Below are positions 56,082 through 64,000 of a stretch of 64,000 nt of DNA, piece by piece. Location: positions 16,336 to 80,335 of the IMG/VR virus record IMGVR_UViG_3300042382_000102; one strand, written 5' to 3'. Within the stretch, counting starts at the first letter, position 1. Each line of letters begins with the position of its first letter. This DNA comes from a virus. The notes beneath the pieces were generated by a model. It had not been told where the DNA came from. It worked only from the letters and a program-made list of their open reading frames with translations, and did not search any database. The position numbers and the translations under genes are program-made.

Positions 56082-57581
56082 TTACTCCTCAAAACCATAA
56101 ACATCAATCTTAGTGTCTGAGTTAGTTGCTCTTGCATAAACCTTATCACCTGCATTTAGAATAATTCCTCTATGCTCTAAGTGATTCTTTGCTGGTACAG
56201 TTAAATCTAACTCAAATGCATCTGGCTTAATTGTAGGTGAGCCTAAAGAACTAAGTGTTGTATATTTACCTGTTGAGGTATACACAGCAAACTGAGCAAA
56301 TGTGTCTGTCTTTGGCCCTGTATAAGCACTAGTTAAACTACCAATACCTGACGTAATTATAGAGGTATCTCCCTTAACCCAAGTTGCCCCATCTTTAGAG
56401 AACAGAACATCACCATTAGTTGTGATAGTATAGCCATAACCATTTCTATCTTCAATAAATGGGAAGTAAAAGTGTAGGTTACTAGGGAAAGATGAAGTTA
56501 CATCTGTCCAGTTATTTAAAGATGAAAACCAAGAAGTAACAGGTGCTCTAAAAACTTTATTTGCAGTTCCACCATACACATAATCACCAACGGGACGAAA
56601 CCATAGCCAATTTAAAGAAGTTTGATCATAAGACCCACCCCAGTTAGTTCGTGTAAGATTAACAGATATATTATAACTTTGGTTTGAGGAAGCATCAGTT
56701 ATTGTAGCACCCCATATTGCATTACTACCACTTGTCCAAGAACATCCTGTTACAAGTCTTAGATTTGCAGTACTAAGTCTTGCTGTTGGTAAAATAGAAA
56801 GTGCATAAGGAGAATGTTGACCATAATTAGTATTTAACCAATATGGTGAATTACTACTACTAGTGTAATCACTTTGACTACCATTACTAGAGGTACTGCT
56901 ACCAAGACTATATTGTCTTGTTAAATATCCAGTACTATTTACATGGAAACACTGCTGTCTAAATCCAGCCGTGCCATAATCATAATAACTTGGAGTATTA
57001 TCATAACCACCAAATACAGAAGCAGCGGGATAACCTTCATAGCTTTTATCTAATGTATCCCAAGGATAGCCTTTAACTCTTCGAGGATATCTACTAGAAT
57101 TCATTACAATGTAATCATTCTCTGAGTAAAATCCTGATATTTGGTAACCTCTACCGATCCAATAGCCTGGACCACCCATGGACCATTGTCCAGTACCCCA
57201 ACCTGAATTGTATGGATAACCTAGACTATTAGTACTTTCATTCCAAATACCAAAAGGTGGATAAGAAGTGCTAGGGCTAGGGTCAGAACCAGAGCTTACT
57301 TGTGGACCAACTGCTAAAGAGATTGTAGGGGTACCTATATTAAGAATACCAAGCGGTGCTTGTTTACTAGCAGTATACTCTACACCATTAACTTTTAAAG
57401 CGGATGTATTATCTGCTGGTGAATTTGATAGTTGGCTATGTGCTAAACTAACAACTGAAGAGTCACTACCTACATTCCTTGCAAATACTGATACCGTTGC
57501 GCTTTTACCTGCAGGTACAGTATACACAGCAGTTGTTGCTCCTGCTGCTAATAGCGTTGAAGCTAAACGTTTTTGTGCCAT
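56082..57581 (-). CDS. Fibre-associated virion protein of unknown fold
   Basis: 499 residues. N-terminus MAQKRLASTLLAAGATTAVY and a VPAGKSATVSVFARNVG strand pattern resembles the small virion protein at 61756-62082. The middle is rich in Gly/Tyr/Trp/Ser with repeated GY, NGYGYT and FSKDGATWVKGD, the latter typical of beta-propeller-like sensor or sialidase-type repeats. The C-terminus returns to a beta-sandwich pattern (LEHRGIILNAGDKVYARATN). Probably an adhesion protein between spike and adhesin. Confidence 0.68.
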   Translation of the reverse strand: MAQKRLASTLLAAGATTAVYTVPAGKSATVSVFARNVGSDSSVVSLAHSQLSNSPADNTSALKVNGVEYTASKQAPLGILNIGTPTISLAVGPQVSSGSDPSPSTSYPPFGIWNESTNSLGYPYNSGWGTGQWSMGGPGYWIGRGYQISGFYSENDYIVMNSSRYPRRVKGYPWDTLDKSYEGYPAASVFGGYDNTPSYYDYGTAGFRQQCFHVNSTGYLTRQYSLGSSTSSNGSQSDYTSSSNSPYWLNTNYGQHSPYALSILPTARLSTANLRLVTGCSWTSGSNAIWGATITDASSNQSYNISVNLTRTNWGGSYDQTSLNWLWFRPVGDYVYGGTANKVFRAPVTSWFSSLNNWTDVTSSFPSNLHFYFPFIEDRNGYGYTITTNGDVLFSKDGATWVKGDTSIITSGIGSLTSAYTGPKTDTFAQFAVYTSTGKYTTLSSLGSPTIKPDAFELDLTVPAKNHLEHRGIILNAGDKVYARATNSDTKIDVYGFEE

Positions 57582-57593
57582 TTTTTAAACCTT

Positions 57594-60500
57594 TCAAAAT
57601 GTGCTAAAGAATGCTACTTTAGCCACGGATGGTGCTGATGCAACAACTGCATTCACCGAGTTTGTTAACGATGTTGAGATAGTATCTACATAAGTTTTAA
57701 CTGCGTATTCTGTTGGTACAGCAAGATTACTTGCTCCACTCAATGTTGAATCACTACTAAACTCATTAATAGATTCACCAATTTGAGCACCAATAGAACC
57801 AAGGCGTAAACTTGTAAGACCACTTAAATCGAATGCAGAGGCATCTAATGTAGCTCGTCCTGTAGCTTGATCAACTCGGAAATAGTTACCAATTCTAAAA
57901 TTACCATCTTGGTCTGTAGATACATAGTATACACGACCTGGTAGGTTTTCAATAACCTCATTACCTTGAGATGGAGACTGTGTAGGTACTCCTGGGTAAT
58001 TAGTTGTAGTTTTACCACCAGTGCCAATACTTAAGAAGTCATGACCAGTTAATCGAACTTGAGAATAATTATAACGGATATTAAAATGTTGACCATAATA
58101 TGAATCAGCCGTATCTAATTTTTCTTGGCTTAAAGTAATTGTAGCGGTGCCATTTATAGCGTCCCAACCACTAACTGAAGTAATAATATAACTACGTGTA
58201 TCTGCACCAGTGTTAAGTGGTTCAGTAATATCTGGATTATCTATTGGAGAGTAAGTTGGACCTTCTACAAATTCAATAGATCCACCTGCAATAGGGCTTG
58301 CGGATAAACCACCAAGAACTAATGCAAAGCCATATTGGCCTCTATGAGCATCTGTGCCAACTAAAGTTACAGTAGTTCCGCTATTAGCAATAATTGTAGA
58401 ACCGTCTAAGAAAGGATAAATTGTTTCACCAGTAAATCTATCATATGCAGTAGTACTATGAGCAACTATAGAAATTGAACCACCTGTAGCAGTACCATTA
58501 GATTTGTAGTATAATGTAGTACCTGCTAATGCAGCATCTACTTGTAATCTAACTTCTCTATTAGTTGCAGCAGCAAATCCAGCAATATACGCTGCATTAT
58601 TAGCTACTTGTGTATTATTTAACCAATAGGTTACTCCTGTTGTATATGGCGTAACACCACTTACAGTAGTAGTAAAATATAAGGCTTCTCCTACGTTAGT
58701 TGTATCATTTTGTTCAAATACATATTGTCTAGTTGTATAAGCTGTGAAGCTTAGTGATTTAGTTCCATTAAGGTAAAAACCTTTATTTAAACCAACCGTC
58801 TTAGTGTTTAATTTATACGTATGGCCTGTAGTACCTAGCTTAAGATCACTAATAACTAATCTATGGTAATTTGTACCTAAATTTGTTTGGATATTAGTAA
58901 TAGTAGCTTTAGGTTTAGCAATAGTGATTGTACCAGTAGTTAAAGTAGTACCTACCAATGTTCTAGTCGCAGTGCCACCAGAAATATAGTTACCCATTGT
59001 TGTACCATCTACAGGTATTGTTCTTGCTACATCTGTATATAAGCTTACACGATCGGCATCTAATACAGTAACGTAATAGCTATTTCCATTTAGTTGTGTT
59101 TGACCTAAAATACCTGTGATATCAGAAATTCTTTCACCACTAGTAAATCCATGTGAGTTAATTTGTAAAATAACAGGATTGCTACGTAATGCATCTGTAA
59201 TAGTTAGAGTAGCAATACCCCAACCACCAATAGAACGATTATCAAAGTAATTTGTTAAATCAAAATTAGAGCATAGCTTAAAGGTATTAGGAGTAATTAC
59301 ATCTGCATACCATGTTTTTCTTATACCTTGTGCTTGATCACCTAGAATAGGTTGCCATACTGATTCTGCAATACCTGTAATACTAACTGGTTGACCATTG
59401 TATAAACCGTGGTTGGTACTTGTAGTTATTACAGCTTGAGCCGCAATACTCATTCCAGTTATTGTAAGATTGGTTGGTTCTGTTTGGCTTATAGTATTAC
59501 CAACTGAGAAGCCTGCAGAAGTAGATAAGGTGCTTGGATCATAGGTTAATGTATCACCGTACATAGTACCTGACAAAGCATTTTCATTTACATCAAAACC
59601 ACTAGCCATAGAACCATAAGTACCATAACTATTATTACAGTTTAATGCACGGATTTTACCACCACCAGTAGCGGCTAATCCAAAATCACAGTAATATGTA
59701 AAGCAGCTTACAATTTCAGAAAGACCTCTGTCTTTTACCCAAAAACCTACACCACCATCATGTACTTGAGTAAATGTGTGGAATACCATTGAGCCGCCTG
59801 AACCAACAGGTCCAATACTACCATCAATAATCGCACCTACACCACCAGTAGAGAATGCACTAGATTCTTTAACATAAGGTGATTTAGTAATCATTGAAGC
59901 AGGGTTTAATCTGCAGTATACACCTTTAATAGTAGCTGTATTTAGATCTTCAGGATTACTTGTACTTTTGACAAAGCCAGTTAATCCCTTCATTACCAAA
60001 CCTTCAATCATCACTCCACTAGAGAGGAAAAACATTGTAGTTTGATTATTAGGTGTTATACCATCATCACTTAAACCAGCTTTAGGTTGTATAATAGTAT
60101 TACGCTGCCCATCCCCAACAATTGTAACATTTTCAGGAACAATAATTGGAAGCTGCTCGTTATATACACCATCCTTAACAAAGATAGTTGCAGGACTACG
60201 ATTAGCCATATCTGCAGCAATATACTGACATGCATATTTTAAACTTGCAAACGCATAGTCTACACTTGCACCATGATTAACATCATCTGCACTAGACACT
60301 AAATCTTCAGCTACATAATAAATATTATCGTTAGCGTTAGCAAATTCCCAACTATAGTTTTGTCCATCGGGAGTTTGTAAATATCTGCCATTTTTATTTG
60401 TAGTAGCAGGTAATACATAAGCAGCACCAACAACGAATGTAGTCCATTTGTTTGCAGCTAAATCTTGGAAGAAATCAGCTGTTCCAACATGATCTGTTAA

Positions 60501-61529
60501 GCAAATGTAAGTACTGACTGAATTAGATACAATATCATCTTTTACATAAGAAGTACCTGTAGTCCAAGGACCCATATACCTAACACCAGAATTATATTTA
60601 ATCCATTTTGGTGTTGGAACTGCATTTAAAGCGTCATTAAAGTTGTTAGAAGAAGTATGGCTAATTGTACAAATAAATGTATTACCACCATAAACAACAA
60701 CATCATTAGCACCGTAGTAAGTTACACTAGTCCATGCACCTCTAACGTTTGTACCACTAAAATATAAAGACCAATTTTGTGTTTGGCTACTTGGTTCTGA
60801 GTTAGTATTATTGTTTAATGCTTGATAAATATTACCACCAAACCTTACTGTTTGACCAACAATATAATTTGAACCAGCATTCCAATTACCTTGGAAGTCA
60901 TTCCCTTTAGAATACAAATCCCAATATTGAGCAACTGTTGGAATATTACCTGTAGTCTCCACTTTACATTTGTATAAGTTTGCGCCATAAGCAACGATTG
61001 CACCAGGTACATAAGCAGTAGCTGCATTATAAATACCATCAGCACTAACGCCACTCACAAACTTTTGCCAGTAAGAAGCATTGGTAGGTAAATTATTTAC
61101 TGTATCTTGTGTAGCAATGTAAGCCTGTGCACCATAAGTTACAACGTCATTCTTTTGATAATTTGTTGTACCTACATAAGTACCTTCCCACTGAATACCA
61201 TCAGCAAATTGTGACCAATATGTTGCATTAGGTGGAATTTGATTTTGGCTATCTTTAATAGCAATATAAACCTTACCACCATAAGCAATACCATCACCAA
61301 CACGATATTGTGTTGAAGTACTGAAGTTACCTTTAAATTTAAAACCTTCTACCATTAGAACCCAGTATTGGATGTCTGTTGGTAAATTACCCATGGTTTT
61401 TACTGGGTTTGTATATACATATACGTTACCGCCATATTTGACGATATCATTTGTTTCGTAAGTGGTGGATGATAACCAGTCACCTGCGAAATGAAACCGT
61501 AGTTTCCCTAAATCAATTAATTGTGTCAT
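57594..61529 (-). CDS. Tailspike/fibre with repeated carbohydrate-binding-like modules and a beta-helix
   Basis: 1311 residues. Residues about 10-370 contain seven repeats of roughly 50 residues with G-x-W...T-x-Y...D-V-V-x-Y-G-G-x-x-Y-x...P...Y-W, like chitin/carbohydrate-binding type 5/12 modules. From about 405 to 700 comes a right-handed beta-helix/pectate-lyase-like region (ATIFVKDGVYNEQLPIIVPE, VTIVGDGQRNTIIQP). The rest is beta-rich and ends GASNLAVPTEYAVKTYVD, a trimer-forming fibre end. Likely binds or cleaves a surface polysaccharide. Confidence 0.83.
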   Translation of the reverse strand: MTQLIDLGKLRFHFAGDWLSSTTYETNDIVKYGGNVYVYTNPVKTMGNLPTDIQYWVLMVEGFKFKGNFSTSTQYRVGDGIAYGGKVYIAIKDSQNQIPPNATYWSQFADGIQWEGTYVGTTNYQKNDVVTYGAQAYIATQDTVNNLPTNASYWQKFVSGVSADGIYNAATAYVPGAIVAYGANLYKCKVETTGNIPTVAQYWDLYSKGNDFQGNWNAGSNYIVGQTVRFGGNIYQALNNNTNSEPSSQTQNWSLYFSGTNVRGAWTSVTYYGANDVVVYGGNTFICTISHTSSNNFNDALNAVPTPKWIKYNSGVRYMGPWTTGTSYVKDDIVSNSVSTYICLTDHVGTADFFQDLAANKWTTFVVGAAYVLPATTNKNGRYLQTPDGQNYSWEFANANDNIYYVAEDLVSSADDVNHGASVDYAFASLKYACQYIAADMANRSPATIFVKDGVYNEQLPIIVPENVTIVGDGQRNTIIQPKAGLSDDGITPNNQTTMFFLSSGVMIEGLVMKGLTGFVKSTSNPEDLNTATIKGVYCRLNPASMITKSPYVKESSAFSTGGVGAIIDGSIGPVGSGGSMVFHTFTQVHDGGVGFWVKDRGLSEIVSCFTYYCDFGLAATGGGKIRALNCNNSYGTYGSMASGFDVNENALSGTMYGDTLTYDPSTLSTSAGFSVGNTISQTEPTNLTITGMSIAAQAVITTSTNHGLYNGQPVSITGIAESVWQPILGDQAQGIRKTWYADVITPNTFKLCSNFDLTNYFDNRSIGGWGIATLTITDALRSNPVILQINSHGFTSGERISDITGILGQTQLNGNSYYVTVLDADRVSLYTDVARTIPVDGTTMGNYISGGTATRTLVGTTLTTGTITIAKPKATITNIQTNLGTNYHRLVISDLKLGTTGHTYKLNTKTVGLNKGFYLNGTKSLSFTAYTTRQYVFEQNDTTNVGEALYFTTTVSGVTPYTTGVTYWLNNTQVANNAAYIAGFAAATNREVRLQVDAALAGTTLYYKSNGTATGGSISIVAHSTTAYDRFTGETIYPFLDGSTIIANSGTTVTLVGTDAHRGQYGFALVLGGLSASPIAGGSIEFVEGPTYSPIDNPDITEPLNTGADTRSYIITSVSGWDAINGTATITLSQEKLDTADSYYGQHFNIRYNYSQVRLTGHDFLSIGTGGKTTTNYPGVPTQSPSQGNEVIENLPGRVYYVSTDQDGNFRIGNYFRVDQATGRATLDASAFDLSGLTSLRLGSIGAQIGESINEFSSDSTLSGASNLAVPTEYAVKTYVDTISTSLTNSVNAVVASAPSVAKVAFFSTF

Positions 61530-61756
61530 AAGAATTTCACCTGTAAATGTCCATTGTTACCCCACTGAAACTTTAACGTATCACGGGACCATACCCATTG
61601 GCTATAGTCGAATTTATCGATAATACCTTCATCTGGTAGTACTACTGGAGAACCATCGTTAATGATCTCAATATCTAAGTTACCAGTGTCTGGATTAAAT
61701 CTAAACCCATAAAAAGTCTTGTCAGCTAAATCTGTACCTTCATAAAAGCCAGCCAT
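61526..61756 (-). CDS. Small virion/fibre-linked protein
   Basis: 76 residues. DKTFYGFRFNPDTGNLDIEI, SQWVWSRDTLKFQWGNNGH. Overlaps the tailspike start by 4 bases and the upstream gene by 1. Small proteins of this kind accompany fibre genes in marine phages; a connector or chaperone role is likely. Confidence 0.65.
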   Translation of the reverse strand: MAGFYEGTDLADKTFYGFRFNPDTGNLDIEIINDGSPVVLPDEGIIDKFDYSQWVWSRDTLKFQWGNNGHLQVKFL

Positions 61757-62082
61757 TATGCTACTCCTGCTAGAATTGAAGCAATAGCGTCAAAAGCATT
61801 GTTATCAACACTGATAGATACTAATTGATCGCCAGGTAATAGTATAATTTTATTACCCTTCATTACTTCTTCGTTATCTCCGTTACCTACACGTTTATCT
61901 TTTACGATATATGCATCGCCAGTAGACTTACGTAAGATAAGACTAACAGGAAGAAAACTACCTGTTTTGTTTGCCAAGTTACATCCAATAAGAATTGCTT
62001 TGGTATTAGCAGGAGCTGTATAAATTACAACTTCAGTAGTTCCAATATTAGATGCAACAGCGTTAATAAAATTATTTGCCAT
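61756..62082 (-). CDS. Small beta-sandwich virion protein
   Basis: 108 residues: MANNFINAVASNIGTTEVVI, YTAPANTKAILIGCNLAN, then LPVSLILRKSTGDAYIVKD and LLPGDQLVSISVDNNAFDA. The pattern matches small beta-sandwich virion proteins found beside marine phage fibres and is similar to the N-terminus of the 56082-57581 protein. Confidence 0.65.
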   Translation of the reverse strand: MANNFINAVASNIGTTEVVIYTAPANTKAILIGCNLANKTGSFLPVSLILRKSTGDAYIVKDKRVGNGDNEEVMKGNKIILLPGDQLVSISVDNNAFDAIASILAGVA

Positions 62083-62092
62083 TGTTTTCTCC

Positions 62093-64000
62093 TTAACCTA
62101 AAGCAATTGCCATTGCCAATATATCATCCATAGTTACTGAATTAGTAGCCTGAGAGACAATACTATTTGCAACCGCTGGAGATACCAGTCTCACATTATC
62201 AATATGTAAATACTGTGGATGGTCATCATTTGTTAAACCTGAAAGATTTGAGTGATTAGTTACTGGTGTTGTTACTGAACCACCAGATGCTGCAATAGCT
62301 CTTAAATCATATACTCCTCTTAATCTAGCATTAACACTGTTATCATAACCATTTTCACCTTGGAAAATAAGCTTATATAGTGGTCTAAACTCAACTGAGG
62401 GAAATCCAGATAAGTCTAAGCTTTCAAACAAAGCTGCTTGAGCATTATTTAATGTGCTAAGATTAGACTGACTTAAAATACCAATTACAGGATAATTTAA
62501 GTTATTAGTTGCTAAGATCCAAGTACATGTATAATCTGTATTTGTAACATCTGTAGTAACCCAAGCGGAACCATTATAATTGTTATATTGAGGTCTACTT
62601 GTTCCTTGTTTCAAAGGGAAATTTGTAGGTTCATCCATTACCCAAGCATTACCAGAATGATACATCATTGGGATTCTAGCTGGAGAGCTTAGATCCTGTT
62701 GAAATGTATTTGGTGTTGGTGTATTGGTAGATACAATATCAACTTGGAAGTCTTCATCAAAGAAAGTACCACCCTCAATTGTAACTTGTGCATGAGAGTC
62801 TAAATCACCTGAACCTGTAGTTGTATAACCACCTGCAGCAAAACCAGTAGCATAAGCTGCTCCACGAGTTCTATGCAAGTACTCATGAGTCTGCCAGTCT
62901 AAGGTTGTACCATGACGTTCATCACCAAAGTATACAGCCTTTTGAGTTGTAGCATTCCAATAGATGTAAGCAGTAAAGGTATCAATACCAAAAGTAAAGA
63001 ATGTAGTCTTTGTAGACAATACACCAGTACTACTAAAATAGATATAATGCAATCCAGTTGTATTAGGAATAGTTACAGTCTGTGTTGTTAAGAACACATG
63101 TTTATTACCTTTACACCAAATCTCAAATGAAGTATTACTTGGACTAATAGTGAATGTACGACTTGCATTATCAAAAGCTATTACTGATTGACTAACGTCT
63201 GTATGACCATTAGGTTCACCAGTAGCTGTTAATACGTCTTCAAATTTAGCACCTTGAGCAGCAGTAGCAAAATCTTCATTATCAGATAAAGCAGCTGTAC
63301 CAAGGCCTAGGTTTGCTCTTGAAGTAGGAACACTTACAACATCACTTAAATTATTGGCAGGTAGCATAAAGCCACCACCAGAAACATAAGCAGAAGTCCA
63401 GAATGAACCTGTATAAACTCGCATACCTACGTTAGTTTGGAAGTATAACATTCCAGCTAACAACTGACCACCATCATTATCAGTTGAGGGATCTTCTAAC
63501 TTTGCACCTAGATACCTATCATCAAAACTATCATAAGCGCCTAAAGCAGCATCTCTAGCTGCCTCAGCACCTAACTGAGCATTTATAGCGGCATTCTTAG
63601 AAGTTAATGCACTAGCAGCACTTGTAGCTGCGTTTGTTGCATTGTATATTGTTTCATTCTTATATGATAAAGAAGTAACCTCAGAGGCTAATGCATTACC
63701 TGCACTTGTAGCTGCATTTGTTTCGGATGTAGCAGCATTAGTAGCACTAGTAGCGGATGCATTTTTAGAACTTAAGGCTGAAGCAGCACTTGTCGAAGCT
63801 GAGTTAGCACTTGTTAAAGCATTTGCCTCAGAAATATCTGCATTTGCTTCGCTAGTTGCAGCGGCATTTTTATATGCCAAAGCATTTTGTTCGCTTGTCA
63901 AAGCATTGCTAGCACTTGTTCCAGCACTAGAGGCACTATTAGCCGCAGCCACTTTAGATGCATCAGCATTATTGGCACTTGTTAAAGCATTAGTAGCACT
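62093..64000 (-). CDS. Partial tail fibre with Ala/Ser/Asn repeats (N-terminus beyond window)
   Basis: The frame is open to 64000, giving at least 636 residues; a GTG at 63952 is inside the repeat and unlikely to be the start. The visible N-terminal 150 residues are repeats of A-x-x-S-A-x-x-A-x-T-S-x-x-N-A, typical of phage fibre repeat shafts. Then come a GMLYFQTNVGMRVYTGSFW attachment-like unit, NLSDV...SRANLGLG, and a C-terminal globular half with LTNDDHPQYLHID. Probably the first fibre protein joined to the tail. Confidence 0.8.
   Translation of the reverse strand, partial: SATNALTSANNADASKVAAANSASSAGTSASNALTSEQNALAYKNAAATSEANADISEANALTSANSASTSAASALSSKNASATSATNAATSETNAATSAGNALASEVTSLSYKNETIYNATNAATSAASALTSKNAAINAQLGAEAARDAALGAYDSFDDRYLGAKLEDPSTDNDGGQLLAGMLYFQTNVGMRVYTGSFWTSAYVSGGGFMLPANNLSDVVSVPTSRANLGLGTAALSDNEDFATAAQGAKFEDVLTATGEPNGHTDVSQSVIAFDNASRTFTISPSNTSFEIWCKGNKHVFLTTQTVTIPNTTGLHYIYFSSTGVLSTKTTFFTFGIDTFTAYIYWNATTQKAVYFGDERHGTTLDWQTHEYLHRTRGAAYATGFAAGGYTTTGSGDLDSHAQVTIEGGTFFDEDFQVDIVSTNTPTPNTFQQDLSSPARIPMMYHSGNAWVMDEPTNFPLKQGTSRPQYNNYNGSAWVTTDVTNTDYTCTWILATNNLNYPVIGILSQSNLSTLNNAQAALFESLDLSGFPSVEFRPLYKLIFQGENGYDNSVNARLRGVYDLRAIAASGGSVTTPVTNHSNLSGLTNDDHPQYLHIDNVRLVSPAVANSIVSQATNSVTMDDILAMAIALG
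63550..64000 (-). repeat. Degenerate tandem coding repeat of the fibre shaft
   Basis: Repeats of about 21-33 bases encode Ala-Ser-x-Ser-Ala-x-x-Ala units. Plus-strand words such as gcacttgt and gctgcattt recur at irregular spacing. The repeat continues beyond the window. Such arrays can expand or contract by recombination and alter shaft length. Confidence 0.65.

Noticed and set aside
63952-63952. GTG at 63950-63952 as the start of the repeat fibre gene
   Set aside because: The repeat and frame continue unbroken to 64000 (SATNALTSANNADASK), so this codon is internal.

Overview
The window is part of a tailed-phage genome. It is AT-rich and compact, and every supported gene lies on the minus strand, so transcription runs from high to low coordinates. 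Gene overlaps of the ATGA or TAATG type are frequent. There is no integrase, repressor or other lysogeny gene. No photosystem gene is present. The small-protein families, the T7-like replication genes and a phage-type bilin pathway suggest a marine phage, probably of a non-cyanobacterial Gram-negative host. The host is an inference.

Layout in the direction of transcription. (1) 64000-54856: receptor-binding module, with an Ala/Ser/Asn-repeat fibre (cut by the window edge), two small virion proteins, a 1311-residue tailspike with carbohydrate-binding-like repeats, a 499-residue fibre-associated protein, a polyglycine adhesin and a fibre chaperone. (2) 54850-53490: heme oxygenase plus a ferredoxin-dependent bilin reductase (PcyX/PebS type), bracketed by hairpin terminators. 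(3) 53400-51800: tiny membrane and hypothetical proteins, then a T7-like single-subunit RNA polymerase. (4) 49640-35500: ssDNA-binding protein, two tRNAs, DNA polymerase, nucleotidyltransferase, dCMP deaminase, 5'-3' exonuclease, GIY-YIG nuclease, primase-helicase, ribonucleotide reductase with a built-in glutaredoxin, and a ClpP-like protease. (5) 35500-26667: many small unknown proteins, a binuclear-zinc peptidase and a second deaminase. (6) 26662-16991: an insulated cell-wall hydrolase gene, terminase, spanin-like pair, GH19 endolysin, holin-like genes, PhoH and portal. (7) 16936-1: minor head protein, scaffold, capsid, head-tail connectors, tail tube, G/GT tail chaperones with a -1 frameshift site, and a 2438-residue tape measure. 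The long tape measure means a long, probably non-contractile tail (siphovirus-like). The phage therefore combines a siphovirus virion with a T7-type replication and transcription system.

The most unusual gene is the 1472-residue protein at 12518-16936. Its N-terminus is a MuF-type minor head protein. Its C-terminal half carries the complete catalytic set of a T7/N4-type single-subunit RNA polymerase (D1069, K1137, Y1145, H1386/D1387). It looks like a virion-packaged RNA polymerase built into a head protein, and it is separate from the conventional 722-residue RNA polymerase at 49633-51801.

A proposed circuit follows. The virion polymerase enters with the DNA and transcribes early genes, including the second RNA polymerase. 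That enzyme then uses at least four T3/SP6-like promoters (core CCAGGGGACGCTAAAGAG) placed before the replication genes, the cell-wall hydrolase, the terminase/lysis/head genes and the tail genes. The promoters and terminators are read from the sequence; the temporal model is inference.
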